Shown here piece by piece: positions 43,230 to 57,669 of a DNA stretch of 64,000 bases. Each line of letters starts with the position of its first letter. Within the stretch, counting starts at the first letter, position 1. The DNA lies in NCBI RefSeq assembly GCF_905220415.1, contig NC_059547.1, positions 7,452,501 to 7,516,500 of the forward strand. The letters run 5' to 3'. The notes beneath the pieces were generated by a model, which saw nothing but the letters and a program-made list of their open reading frames with translations, made no database searches and was not told the origin of the DNA. A program made the translations under genes and the position numbers. Origin of the DNA: Colias croceus. Its lineage: Eukaryota > Arthropoda > Insecta > Lepidoptera > Pieridae.

Positions 43230-46200
43230 ATTAAGTTTCCCTACTCTTCTATCCCTTTGGGACTACTCCTTATCGATCAATCACATTAGGTATACTCCAC
43301 TTAGTTGAACATATTCTAAAAGGATTTGTGCTTTTAGTTTGTACAAACTTTTGGTAAAGTTTATATGCTTATAAAAGCATTGTTCTGAACTTATGATCAG
43401 TCGGTTTACTTATTATATTATATCTACTTCAGCCAAATAGTACCTGGGTAATACATAATTGTATAAGGTACCTACTCAATAAAAGTGCTGGTATTTTGAC
43501 AGATTTTATAGGGGCGATTTTACAATCCTTGGTTAAAATTTATCCGTCCAATAAATTATATGAACGTTTTAAAATGTCACCTGTAAACTGTCATATACGG
43601 ACAATTAGAATACATTTTTGAAATGGTAGTTTAATACGTTATTCGATAAATAATTTTTAACCAAGGATTGAAAAATCAGCCCTTAATAAATAAAAGTTAT
43701 AATACCTACAACTTTTGGCCCTGGGAAATTTTGTTTACCTACCTATATTTAATATACTATGGTATTTTTTAATTTTATTGAGTATTGTCATCTTCTATAT
43801 TATTTACAAATAATTTGTAGTTTATACTAATATAAATTTCATATCGCTAAAAAAGCTTCATATAAATAATAATGAAATTTGCTAACGTAGGTAGGTATCT
43901 GCCGATTTTTTTATTTATTGTAAAGCTACCAAACATATAAACCTATTAAATATTTCTTCCATATTTTTAAAACCCCCACAGCCTCAAAATGGTACCCATT
44001 AATAATGCCTACATAAAGACGATTTAATTAAAAATCCCTATACAAACAACGTAAATAACCTTATTTAAAAATACCGGTACAGCTTCAGAACATTTATCAA
44101 ACTGAACTGTCGCTGTAATTTAGTCCCACTAACTCGCCTCGGAAGCATGACCGTTGAAAAAAATTCATTCTAGGTAGACATTTTTTAAATTTATACCAAA
44201 TTGCACTCAGCTCTAAAAGGCTAACGCTTATTTCAAACGAGGCATGAATTTAAATATATTACGTGATGTTAATTTTAATTTAGGAAGAATAAATTATCAC
44301 AAATTTATGACCCGTAAATATTTTACAGAAATATTTCATGATGGAATAGACAAAACATGCAATAGGTAATTTTACAATATTGAAACTTTCCATCTCAATA
44401 GATTTAAAAGTAGATATGTATCTACTTTCATATTATTCTATTTTATGTACCTACTGTATAATAAATTTCAGATAAATTATTGTAAAATTCAAGTTTTCGG
44501 GATCGAATTTATCCTATAAGGTACTAAAACGATTTTCAGAATTATTGCAATCTATATTATAGTCATTATAATTTTTGGATAAACATCAACAAATTAATAA
44601 TAAACAAAAGTAAACAACTAACCAATCATTTCGAATTCACACACACATATCCTCATTTTTCACACGCATGATATATTCACTAATGCACCTCATAGTCATT
44701 CACGGTTCAGTCCTAAAATCATTGAGTTCGATCATTGTACGACGAAAGCGTATCGCAAAAGTTTTTGCTTCGTCCCGAACACGACCTATTCGTTCGGAAT
44801 TCGCGCGCGGACTGCCATACAGCATACTAACTACTAAGGATAGGCGGTAAACCCTCATGCAATGATAAGGATGCTGTGACATGGGTGGTTCAATTAAATC
44901 CCTCTGTTCTAAAAGTCCTAGTATAATATCCTCATTACATATATTCGTACGCTTTCTTCATAAAGTAGGTTAAGTGATACAGCCCGTTGTGAAAGCTCTC
45001 CTTCGTAGTATTTCGTCTAAGTACGGCGATTACTTTAAGCATATATTATAACATTGTTTGAAAAGTTTGCATATTGTTAGTCATTTTTTGTATGACCATT
45101 AACATACATTGCAGAGTGTAAATATTAATTTGTATTCTTATCTTTTATTTTACACGGTGTCATACTATACTAAAGGCACTACTCAAGATTTTTATATTTT
45201 GATATTAAAGTTCATATTCTTATTTATTTACATCTATGAATATTTTGTGCAGAAAATATTTGCGTTTGGAATAACTAATGACTTGAATTTTGAATTTTAA
45301 ATGACCCACACTAAGAAACAGCAAACTGATGATAATGACAACATTAATTTTATTTGCGAATAAAATTGTGCCATTTGATAAATTATAAACTAAACAAATA
45401 ATTAATATTTTTCTTCTTGACACACACATATTCCAGATAACGACATTCTTATATACACTTTTCTTTCATATAACAAAAGTGTCAATGATGCTTAGCATGC
45501 ATTCATTAAATAAACATTTAATAAAGAAACCTACATTTCAATTCGTATTTATTTCATTACCGTGTACGATTATCCCTACGATCATCCGGACACGATTATC
45601 CGGACCAAATCGTCAAGGGGCTATTAACCTGGTAATGTGTAGAGTCGCCTTGACCTTATCGTATGTACTTATACTACCGAATAACATATTTTTATCAAAC
45701 TACGAGCTTCCACATTGAATTAAAACGGTAATATTAAAGTAAAAAAACTGTAACTGAAATACTTATAGATAAATAAGGCAAGGTAAGATATTGTATAAAA
45801 TAACAACATTTCCTTCTAATCATTTTCAACAACTCGTTTTGTTTATAATTAATATATAGTTGGGGAATTTCAAAGAACCTTATAGATAATCTATCGCTTA
45901 ATAATCTATATTCTTCACATTTCAGCGAACCAATCAAGCATGGGAGTGCTTACACAAGCACATTGACGGCAGTTACAATTCATGCAGCATATCATCATCA
46001 TCATAGTTCAGTAGTATAATACAAAATAAAAATTACGTCCATTATTTATCGAAATATATTAAGTACTACAATCACGGATGAAATCAAGAGCTCTTATTTA
46101 TAAAAGGAATCCTCAGAGTTGCACCATTACGACTTAAAATTCTATTGTTTCCAAGGACGATAAAATCTATTTCCTTCAGCGAAGACAAAGGACTATTTTC

Positions 46201-49200
46201 AGAGAAAGAATAGAAGCACGGCTTATTTCAAAGTTTCATTCAGATGGCAACATTTAATTGCGTTGCGAAATGGCCGACGAACGTTGCATTCAGATACTTG
46301 CATAACCATTATTACTTACTGCTCTCAGCAATTTTCAGCTACCATCGCAAATGAAAATTAGTTGAACGTAGGTACAATTTATGAAATAGCCGTCGATTAT
46401 TAGACCGGGCACGGGCTAAAAACATTATTTTGGAATTGGCATGTTGCCAGAAACTTGACTGGCTTTTGGACAACTGGAAGTCATGGAAATATTTTTAGGT
46501 ACACCTTTTTTAAGTACAAAATATGCTCGCCCTATGCCACTACAATTATGTTCGTGAAATTATAGCTACGAAATAATAGCAATTCAATACTTTCCTTGTT
46601 CAAAATATTATGTACCTAATACATTGAGGATGTTTAATACATGTAAAATTTGTGACTTTTCCCGCCACTTCTTCACTATAATAAGCCTAACTGAAATATA
46701 AGCAAATATTGTGTAATAATATATAATGAAATATAAGGCGTATTCTTTGGTATTATTCACCAAAAAATGAAAAGACTATTAATAGCTTATGAATAATATT
46801 AATAGCGGTCAGAAAGAGAAAAATTGCGTTCCTTTTTGTATAAGAATTTTAAAGAAAGGCACTTGACACATATTCCGCCGACCAAATTAGTATGCTTCAA
46901 GCCTCTTTTTATTTAGCCCGAGCTGTGGTTTATCGTCAAGTGTCAGTGCCAAGCTGTACAAAATTGAACTTCAACCTGGTAATAAGAATATCGTAAAAAA
47001 GAATAAATGCAACCATATAAAACTACAATAATAAAAAAACGATTAAATATTATGACATGTCTACGACGAATAAATTAAATTATATTTTCCGGGAAACGAA
47101 AACGTGAATACAAAGCTTTGTTTACAATTTCTATGAACCAATTATCCAGTATTGTCAACTGCACACAATAAGTAGGTAGTATTACCATATATATTATTTG
47201 AATGCACATTATAATAAATAAATTATATCATTCCATTTTAATGATTCTGTACAATAGAAATTAATATCCAATTCGATTCAATACAACGTGGAATCAACAA
47301 TGAATTATTACAGCAATCAAATGGGAACAATTTAATATGACGGCTTTCAAAGTAGATAAGTAATAGAACCATCGGCGAAAATAAAGAGATGTGTGTCGTT
47401 TTAATAACATACTGTCTTAAGTTTTCAATCATACTTCTCGAATACGTTATGTGCTATAGGTTTCATTCAATAAGAAGTACTAAAGCTTAAAGAAGCTCTA
47501 TAAAAATATCAATAAATCTAATTTGCCTGGGGATAAGGATTTTTTCGTCTTAATTTTGTACCTAATCAATCACTCAGACCTTTCATCCGACGAGATAAAA
47601 TCTGTAAGATCTTATTCCATCTATTGGAAATTGGGAATCTACATTCACCTTGATGTCAATCTCTAAATCTTGAATATTACGTAAGTTAATACTGTTACAA
47701 GAAGAAGCTATTTCTTTAATTTATTTTTCTTTTAAATTATAATATGTCTGAATACTATTTTACAAAAGATATGTATTAACAATTCGTAGGTCAACATTGC
47801 TAACGGTCGTAGTTAAAATAAAAACACATTATTTGACATTTAACTACTTAGCCTGATGGAGCCAGTTAGAAACTAGAATATGATGCTAAACCTAATTTAC
47901 GCCTTAACGATATTTTAAAGCCTACTCATCCAAACAAATGCTGAAACTATCACGCAAGAACGTATATACCTACTTAAAATATCTTAAATGTGAAAAATAA
48001 ACAAAAACAAAGCACGCAAACTGCTCTAAGAAATGCATTGTTTCCTAAGAAAATCACCAGCAGTGCAGAAGGTGAATTAGATTAAATTAAACCCGTGCAC
48101 AAAGAGAAGCGCTCAAGTGCACATATCTTAGCCAGTAATTGTAGCACCAGACAAGAATAAGACCAAGGAGGTGCCAAATATTTTGTCACGATATCATTTC
48201 ATTGTTAAACAAAGCTGGGACTAATGCAAATTGTACTAATACTAAACTTGGCACGCGAGAGAGATCCGCTGCATATTAGATTGGGCGCCTTTTTAGTCTG
48301 AATTTATCTAGTAACATCTTTTCATTTTAATACTAGGGAAAATATCTTTTCTATTATAGGAATGTTTATTACTAAAAATTGACTTACTTAAATTTACTTA
48401 GTCAATAATTCGTACACATAAAATAATGCATGTTTGAATTGAGTATATTTTTCCGTAAAATATTGTTTGGTACATAATTCAGTATTGGTGATAGGTAGAT
48501 ATGTATATTTTATTAAATTTCAAGAATTCTCTAATTTAATGACATATAAAATTTATAGAGTTAAAATATTATGTTTTGTAGGTTTACTATCATTTATTTT
48601 TGATTTATTTAATTTAAATCAATTCACCTCATTCCAGTACCTTCACCGAAATGTTAGGCAATACCCAAAATGCGACATCGCATATTTTATTGGTTACGCA
48701 CTACGTCAACTTAATTATTAACCCCAGAGAGTTTTACGACCCATACCAAACTACATCTCAAACATGTAACAAGTAAAGCGTTCTTACTGTAAGTTTGTTA
48801 AAGTTTATTTATCGTCTTTGTCACCAAGTGCAGGTTTTATGCATAAGTTTCGCGCCAAACTTCGATATCGTTATTTTTGACTTTGAGAGCAGCTGGAGGC
48901 TCCAACGAGCGGCATAAATCGTATACTTTGAAACAATACCTCATGTTTATTTCAAAAGCTTTTACGAAACAAAAACTGTACTCATTATTTTGTAAAGTTT
49001 CGTTTCATTTGTGTAATTTTATTGCTGAAGTTTGAATTTTATTGTATATAATTATACCTGATTCTAAAGTATTTCCTCCTAACAATACTTGTGAATTTTG
49101 TTTATTATTTAAAATATGTTTACTTCTATTATAACCACCAAAAAAGGTGCGTAACCTTTTTATCAGTGTTCAAAACAAAATGCATAAGCAATCTCGCCAA

Positions 49201-49700
49201 TATGGTTAAGATTTTTAAGATCTCTTTGTTATAGTCAGGAAATAAGTGATGTTAGAACGCTCCGTGTCTCAAGCACTCATAAAATATGTCGATCAAGTTG
49301 TGACGTACCTTACCGGAGATGAGAGGGAAAACTTCACGAATAGAGTGAACTACGGCTCAATTTATAAGTTATTTTAATGTCTTTCAGATCTTTTTTTTTT
49401 TTGTAGATTTTAATTTATCGTTAGTACAATTACTGCGTAGCACTATCACAAAACACGATACGCGAAGTATCGTTAATATATAATTATATTTAAATAACAC
49501 GAAAAAGCGACGATTTTCAATTATTAAATGTGTGTTATTGAAAACGAAGAATAAATGAATTTAAAAAAATGTGCCCAGCATAATTAAACGCCTTGTCGAA
49601 AAGTATCACTATAGTAGGTCTACAAAATTCATAAAAACAAGAGTCTCGTCACTTATATAATAGAACATTAATTGAAACACAATAAACACTTTTAAAACAC
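43230..49700. other. Upstream AT-rich sequence, no gene seen
   Basis: Only short frames without domains. A GC-richer block at about 44740-44880 has no recognised identity. Likely part of the first intron. Confidence 0.45.
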
Positions 49701-49714
49701 TAGAAGATCTCAAT

Positions 49715-49776
49715 CTTAGATTAAGGATTGGTCTCCGCGCGCGCGCTACGACCGCGCGACCAATCCTTAATCTAAG
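49715..49776. mobile_element. Micro-MITE, 62 bp with 8-bp target duplication
   Basis: Perfect 19-bp inverted ends (CTTAGATTAAGGATTGGTC, reversed at 49758-49776) around a GC-rich loop with CGCGCG arms. Flanked by ATCTCAAT at 49707-49714 and 49777-49784. An 8-bp duplication fits hAT-type insertion. Confidence 0.72.
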
Positions 49777-49799
49777 ATCTCAATAATTATTTACAAACG

Positions 49800-52700
49800 G
49801 TAACATAATATCCAAATCAAGAGCTCGTCTAAGGTTCGTCAGTAAATCGTTGCACTATACAAGCAAAACTTTCCTTCTTTCAATACGCGAGCTGCGCCAA
49901 CTTTATAGCAAGTTGCATGTAAATAACTTTAACAACTTCTACCATTTGCATGTTGCTTCAACTACAACCATTTCATGGTAATTCGATCGCACAATGTGTT
50001 CGAATTACTTGCTGGCAATAAAATTGATGCTAAATACTGAACACAATGCTCGAATTGTTTTTCCAAAATGAGGATTGTTTATTAAATTTTTAACAATTGA
50101 TGCATTGTTTTTGTTTAAATGCCTATTTAACGCTGATTATATCCTGAAGGGAATTATTTATTTAGAAAACATTTTTAAATAAACCTGTATAAAATCAAAT
50201 GAGATGAGATTTTGTACTAAAGTATAATTTCTAGGAGCAGTTGGTAAAATTGTTTACAATTATCACCCCACCCATAGCTTTATTCAATTTAAAACAGAAT
50301 CCGCACACAGGAAATGCTGGTTAACTTAGAAATGAGTTTAAACTAAATATTTTAGTTAGGTAAGTAGTGATACTCTTACAAACAACGCCAGCCCGTAATG
50401 TTGTTATCTTTGTTTACATTAGTGCTACTTAAAGCTTCTGTGCAGAGCTCGAACCAACTTTGTTTTGTTTTGTATTGTTAAAGCTAATCTAAAATACTAA
50501 AAACAGCAACTAAGTTGTGTGCAGTTTTAATTATTCAAGGTTCTCACGGTGTAAGAAATATACGTGATAAAGTCGTAATAGTGTGAGAAAATGTTTATAA
50601 AATATGATAGCTATAAATAGCAAATTTATAAAATATGATAGATAGCTAAAATATGGTAGCGGGATATATCCTAAATTTATATCGTCGCAAATAGAAACAT
50701 CATTATAGGTGTGTCATACCACCTACCTATGTGTCAGAATAATGATGATTCTATTTGCTTTAGCTTAATGTTTATTACACGCAGAAAAAGCAAAACGTAT
50801 ACCTTATTATTAATATGTGATAAAAATTAAGTAAGTTATTCATTTTATATCTACAGTTTAAAAATAACAAATAATTAATTAATGTATATTTTTAAACTGC
50901 GCGAGTTGATTGTTATTGATATTTTGATGTTTGTATATTTATTCTGAATATTACTGAATGCCCTAGGACAGATGAATAAAAAATATATTCGAAATATTAA
51001 AATGAAAACTTGCATGCTTCATAATATATCCCAATGGTCTGAGAAGGAACAAATGACAAACATATATGTATTACATTTTTGGTGATCTATGTAACGAAAG
51101 ATATGTTTTAACACTAAAATTAAGTACAATAAAGAAGAAATGTAATCCATTAGCTGGTAAGAACTGTTGTTTATGTGGGAATTGTATATTCCACGCATTT
51201 TTATCATCAAAACCAAGATTCAAATACTACCTTTCCTTACCAAAGTTACATAATATACGTCTCTACATACTAATAAGAACGGCTACAATTGTATCGAACT
51301 TGTACATAAATGCCCTGACGATGTTCCTCTCCGGTGAGCTCATGGCAGCTATTGTCACTTACTATCGTGAATGTTCCCAACTTGTCCCTTAGCGCCAGGA
51401 GACGAGCATAAACACGTTTCAACTATATGGAATGTGCAAGTTGTGGATGTGACGACATTTACCGTTTCGCAGACTTGTTGAAATTATATGGAAAATGGAA
51501 GCTTTTGATTTACTCCGAATTCTTGAACTAAACTAGTATCATAGTACACGTACAGAAAAATATTTTTTATTCTTTAAAGTTTTTTTAACGTAATAATTAA
51601 TGCCTCCTTAAGTAATTATAATGTAAGTAAATTAAGATTCCAAAATAGCACTCTGTAATCAACATAAAACGGAGACATTGTTCAATTGACGATATCGCGT
51701 TTCTCTAGGAACGTGTTGAAACTAAAACCCTCTACAGTTAATGTTGTTATTGCCCTATAAAATCATTAAGCCTTAGCGAAGCGTTCATGACGCAATCAAA
51801 TCTTTTATTATGTATTCCTATCTCGCCCGCTTTTGACTCCTGATAAATCTATATTATCAAGGACCTTATATAATACTCGTATTGAATGCTTCTTCAGTAT
51901 TCAAGTGCTTTTGAAAGCAGCGATGGACAATGTAGCAATTCGATACTGTCGCAACACAATGGGGTTCAAGTACATTCCATGTACACGAGTTACATCCGTA
52001 GTAGATAAGCTCTATTATATCCGATTCAGTTCAGATCACTTGTCTTGGTCTTGCCATGCTTCATTTGAGTGGAATACGACCAAATATCAGTGTTGATAAT
52101 ACTGAATACCTGTGTTCCAGAGGCATGAGGTAAGTAATATCACAGGCATTCAGCCAATTGACCATTATTGAAGAAACTATTTACCCGTAAATGTCCACCT
52201 ATTTGATTACTGATGCGATATTACCAAAATAGCTGCAATTGTCTATATGTTTACAGAACTGCGGTCGACGTATCGATTTCAGTATTGTATAACCAATCGT
52301 TTAAAAGTATTTCACAATTTCTAAACTGATATATCGCTTTTCAAAATTGTATATAATATATATCTAATCTAAAATATTTCCAAAAAATTTACTAAAAGAA
52401 ATGAGCACGTTCTTACAAAGGTAAAGTTCACAAAAACGGCATCACGCATTCGTAGCACCTGTAAAACATCTCGAATATTCATTACAAAGAACAAAAGACG
52501 ATAGACAATACGCGTCGGCAGATGGCAGCAGGATAATGGGCGAGTGTCAGCGAGTGAGCATCCGGCCGACGAGGAAATGACGCCGCCCTGTAGACAACCT
52601 TCATTTCCTCCGCAGTCCTTTTACCCACTGTTTGTGTGTGACACCCTCTATACTTGATTTACTTTGATAATACAAAACGGGTGTGTGAAAAAAAATGACT

Positions 52701-54270
52701 GGAATATTTAGATTTTTTAGAATCAAAAGTGTGAGACGAAAAATCTTTAACGTTAGAAAAGCTCTCAGGGTTTTTCCAACCTAGATTTTTATGATAAAAC
52801 AAAATCAGAATATGGCACGTGTGCTCGGTTTTATGAGAAACAATTAAAAGTTTTTCTAAAATAAAGCACGATAAAAGTTGGAGACTCGGAGCAGTCCTTA
52901 ATACTCTAGAGACCACTAATTAGAACAAAAACGAATACAAAAAACCTTCAACTTTATAAAAGTTGGCTCGTGCCGTGTATCAGAATAATTTATCTGAGTC
53001 TCAGTAATTTACGCAAGAATTATATAGCCGGGTTACGTCTCGAATAGCATTTTTTGCGACGTAAATCCTTTTTTTTTGCACCAAAAAGAACAATAAAACT
53101 GAGTGTCGGCGGGGAAACATATAGGAGAATAGACAAAAATAATGCTCTGAGCGGAATACTAAGACCTAAAAGCTATTGTAATAAGCCGCGATACATTCAT
53201 CTTTGATCTAGGAGAATGTAATCAAAAATATGCAGTTTTATTTAACAGAGATATATTTCAGGACTTTCTTAAATTATAATAAATGTCAGTTCTATTTCAA
53301 CTTATATTAGCGTTTAGCTACTATTATGTATTCTGTGCTTATATCTATGAGTACTGTGTCGAGGTGGCTCCTGTCACATGTCCCTGTTTAAATGTACACA
53401 TGTACACAACGGGTATCTCGCAAAAGAACAATCCGTTTCAAAGTGTGAAACAGGATATTCCGTTTGCTCTTTCAACTGTAAAATGATAGATTTTTACCTT
53501 TATAGTGACGGCTAGCGCTTTAGATTTCAGTTCAAAGTCAGTAAAAGGTATAAGAATTTCGGAGCTCGAATTATTTTTCGAAACAACTCTTTTTGTATTA
53601 TTCACCGAGGCTCGATGTAAGGGTTGATTTTTATGACTTAATTTAATTTTATATTAAAAAATTTATATCTTCATTCTTTATTCTTATATACATATTATTT
53701 TAAATTACACCCATTTTTTGTTAATTATAATTATAACCAATTAAATCAACCATTAGTTATAATTAATCAATCTAGACAGTTAACAGAAACATATTTTTAT
53801 ACAACTCATATTTATGCATACCTGTCATAAATTATTTTCAATTATTTTATTAGGCTATCGTCATATTCATTGGCCTGATTTTAATTACAAGCAAAAACAA
53901 AGTGATTTTGGATGAAATATATTACAGGATTTTATCTCCTATATTTTTCAATAACTATGTTAAAAATATGTTTTATTTAAACAATTCTAAGAACTATCTA
54001 GATGTTATTATATTTGGAGAACGAACAAGATAATTCTGATAAGAGATCAAGTGGCGATATCGAAAATCCACTTACGAAACCTTCAATTTCAAGGGAAAAG
54101 TAAACGAATGTTGCCTTCTTGAAGTTCGTTTTATCATAATATGGCGATAATAAAGTATTACAGCTTGATAAAGATATTCTGTATTATGTAGAGCCTCTCA
54201 TGAATTAATAAAGGCTTATTTTTTTATTAAATGACTTTACTTAATTTATCTAATTAAACAGTTTTCAATA
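49800..54270. other. Upstream AT-rich sequence
   Basis: No gene supported. A GC-rich patch at about 52510-52620 contains a short AGGAAATGA/TCATTTCCT stem; function unknown. Confidence 0.45.
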
Positions 54271-54275
54271 TAAGA

Positions 54276-54514
54276 TCCGTACTTAATATTATAAATGCGA
54301 AAGTAACTCTGTCTGTCTGTCTGTTATTCAATCACGCCTAAACTACTGAACCAATTTTCATGAAATTTGGTATGGAGATATTTTGATAACCGAGAAAGAA
54401 TATAGGCTGCTTTTTATCCCGGGAAAATGACACGATCCCGGAAATCCTACGGGAACGGGAACTATGCGGGTTTTTCTTTGACTGCGCGGGCGAAACCGCG
54501 GGCGGAAACCTAGT
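54276..54514 (+). mobile_element. Lep1-type Helitron
   Basis: TCCGTACTTAATATTATAAA start, (CTGT)n, CTACTGAACCAATTTTCATG, GACTGCGCGGGCGAAACCGC and a CTAGT end. Confidence 0.88.
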
Positions 54515-55433
54515 AATAATATAATCTCTTTAATTATTGGATCGCTTTATGCCTATCTCGAGATAAAAATTACATTAAAATGGGAGTTATTTGTGAAGAT
54601 TTCGAAAAAGATTCGTGACACTGCATTAGCCTTAATAATTTGCTCATTAAAACAATTTTTCACATCCGAGTGTAAAGCCATGTGGACTAAAACCACTAAA
54701 AGCTGTTTCGTGTTGTGTTTCCGCGACTCGAATCTCTCATTTATCACCGAATTTACAGCTCCATTACGTAAGGGTTAAACAGACGTTCACCTTCAAACTT
54801 CTGTACAATATCTCATTGCAAAGTGAATAAAACCAACGCTTACGCGGATAGTTCGTTTAATGAAAAATTATGCGACTAACCTTACCACGGAATGTATCTA
54901 CACAGTTTTAAATTCCTGTACTTTATAATACCTATTTAAATTCTAGACGCTGAGCAAAGGCTATAATAACTGTGGATCTGTAGATTAATGGAGTCAAATC
55001 TATTACTTTTATTCTTACTCTTCGAGCTTGAACCAAGATGTACATGACTTCCTATAAGAATTTTATTTTCTTGGTCCCAAATAATATTGTCAAGTAAATC
55101 TGTCTCAAAATTCAACAACCACATTAAGGTATAGGTATGATAATTTAGTAATTATACGCTTGCTGACAGTACTATCATAAAAAATAGACTGTAAGAAAAA
55201 TATAACTAAGAAGATATGCAATATTAAACTGCCCTATTAAAGTGCAACATTGAGCAAAGTAGGTATTTAAATTCTATCCGCTTATAGTTTCGTTTAAAAA
55301 GCGACAATATCATGAGCCGAATAAATTAAACCAACTAACACAGTCAGCTTATTTCCATATAAAACTACTTTCGCAGCATTTAGAGTGGGTACTCCTAGAG
55401 TTCTTTTAAAAATAAATAATGTATACTTACGAG

Positions 55434-55600
55434 GTAAATCCGAGCTGAAAGGCTGCCCCCGGCATTTTTCTCTCGTGTGTACAATCTAGGCATTGAAAGA
55501 GTTATTCCGTAGCCATAGAGGCTTCTCACAAAGAGGCTTTTATCGCAACGGACGCGTGAAAGTACGCGAGCCGAACGAAATCCCACACGAGATATAACGT
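55434..55600 (-). other. GC-richer block ending in a consensus donor
   Basis: On the minus strand it ends TTTACCTC followed by GTAAGTAT, a very good splice donor. No in-frame start codon would join it to the Ig1 exon: the required frame has TAG upstream. It could be a 5' UTR exon feeding another exon, a non-coding exon, or a repeat. Confidence 0.35.
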
Positions 55601-56228
55601 TAAGTGGGTTAGGAGTGTATTATTAAATCATATCATAAATTGCAAGTGCTTTTAAGTTTCAAGGAAAACATTAGTCGACGTTTCAGCTTTATGAATAACT
55701 GTTTAACCGTGAATAATGATGTTTTTAAGTTATTTTACTTTATCTTTTCTTTGATATAACATGGTTACCAATCTTCTACATTAAGATGTTAATTATTGTA
55801 GTATAGGGAGTATAGGATTATATACCTACGTTGATACAGGTTATACAATATACAGGGTTTAAAAAAATAAAAGCCTGCATATTTGTGTTCATCTTTATTA
55901 TAAGTTATAACTATTCTTATCTCTAATATACATAACAGTTGATTTTTAATAAGTAAATACATAATATCAGTCATGGTAGAATTGGTAGAGTCTTATTGAA
56001 TCAATTACATTGAAGTATGTGTGTACAAAATTACATGTAGAGTTTACAAAATTACATGTATATTTTTTTGTTAGAGTTTCCTTGGACAGAATGATGTGGT
56101 GTGCGTATTCAAACCAACTCGGCTTTCCTTCACCACAGATAATATAATACTACACTAAATCTTCGCTTATTACAGTACCTACAAGAGGTGTCGTTTAAAC
56201 TGCCTCTGATATAATCACTACATAGTAA

Positions 56229-56402
56229 AACAAAGTCGCTTTCTCTGTCCCTATGTCCCTTTGTATGCTTAAATCTTTAAAACTACGCAACGGATTTTGA
56301 TGCGGTTTTTTTTAATAGATAGAGTGATTCAAGAGGAAGGTTTTAGTATATAATTTATTAGGTTTTAGATAAAGCGGGCGAAGCCGCGGGCGGTAAGCTA
56401 GT
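56229..56402 (+). mobile_element. Helitron-like non-autonomous repeat
   Basis: AAAGTCGCTTTCTCTGTCCC, ACTACGCAACGGATTTTGAT, GAGTGATTCAAGAGGAAGGT, GC-rich GCGGGCGAAGCCGCGGGCGG hairpin arm and a CTAGT end. Confidence 0.7.
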
Positions 56403-57228
56403 AATATAACATTTTAATAAATTAAAACCTTCACTTGCATGTAATATTCAAAACAAAACACGTCGCTACAGTAACGTCACTTGTCTCCTCACTCCTGTAG
56501 ATAACAGTCATTGCCTTCCCTTCGAGATAACTTAATGAGGGCGCTCTGTACGCAACACCACTTACATGATTATACCGAATTCCCTTTGTTGTACACGAAT
56601 CTTTATTATTATAGAGGTAATAAGGTTGGAAAAGTCGATAAAAACACACTTATTGTCATTATGCTCCTTTTGATACGTGCCAGATTTCGAAAGGAAAATT
56701 TTAGGATATTAAAATCGTTTAATATTCAATATTATATTTTTATTAATACTTATAAATAATTCGAAAGTTGATAATGCTTAAATATTCTTTTTATTTCGTT
56801 ATATTTATAATGTATTTTTTGTTTATTATTCTAGAGCAATTACTTATAATGTTATGTATTTTAAGTCATTATCCGAAAGGTCAAGTTATTGTTAAATAAT
56901 GAATTCCATCTTGTTTAATTCAGGCGACCGTCGAATAAAATAACATCTCGATAATCCATTCATGTTTTACATTAAAATATAACCACAGCGCACAAATCCA
57001 AAGTATCTTTTGATCCGATATACCCATCAAAAAGTATCCAAAACAACACATTAAGCAAAGCCACATTGGATCGGAAAAGTGTTGATTATTCAAATCTACG
57101 TGAAGTTTATGTGTATATAGGTATGTGTGGGTAAATCACTTTTCAAGGCAAGTTTTATGGCTTTTTATTGTTTATGGGCGCACGCCCCCGCCGCGGCCGT
57201 TCTGGGTGTGAATTATTTGGCAATTTAC

Positions 57229-57241
57229 TGCTGCCTCCCAT
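57229..57241 (-). CDS. Candidate start exon (signal-peptide N-terminus)
   Basis: Minus-strand ATG GGA GGC AGC A followed by a GTAAAT donor. The end phase (one base) fits the Ig1 exon at 40963, giving MGGSRQIQWALVVILAIG, which reads as a normal signal peptide with a hydrophobic core and a small-residue cleavage site (AAS) just after. A GC-rich patch at 57178-57203 lies just downstream. The implied intron is about 16 kb. Thirteen bases match easily by chance, so this is a hypothesis only. Confidence 0.27.
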
Positions 57242-57442
57242 TTACTCTCAGTGAATCTGAAAAATCGTAATGCGTTGCGTTTAATGATTATAGATTACTA
57301 TGTGTACTGGATATTTTCTAGGTGAAAGCGGTTTTTGAATACATGTTGGTTCAAACAACTATTTGTGTAGTTTTGTTTTTGTTATGTTGTATGTTTTGGC
57401 TGTTAAAATAATTGAACGGACAATATCATTATACCGTATTTT

Positions 57443-57662
57443 TGAAGTGAAACTTCTATTACTTATTACATTTTTTCGTTACGCGTGACATTTTTCCGTT
57501 ACGCGCCATCTTTTTCTTATCCCTACCACGCGTGATTCGACGTATTTCTGTAAAGTTGCATATAGTAAATTATTTTTAGAAAAATAAAGTCATAAAGTGT
57601 GTCACGTAAGAAGTGAAACTTTCACTTCTTACGTGTGTACGTAAGTACACGCACACATTTTT
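57443..57662 (+). mobile_element. MITE-like repeat, uninterrupted copy
   Basis: Matches the split copy around the Tc1 element and contains, at 57603-57635, a perfect hairpin with 16-bp arms (CACGTAAGAAGTGAAA) and a one-base spacer. Confidence 0.75.
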
Positions 57663-57669
57663 TTTTCAA

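Noticed and set aside
44740..44880. GC-rich block as a possible Dscam promoter or first exon
   Set aside because: No in-phase ATG-plus-donor leading to the Ig1 exon and no clear core promoter motif.
52510..52620. GC-rich patch with ATG AAG then GTTGTC on the minus strand as a start exon
   Set aside because: It would end in phase 0, which does not fit the Ig1 exon.
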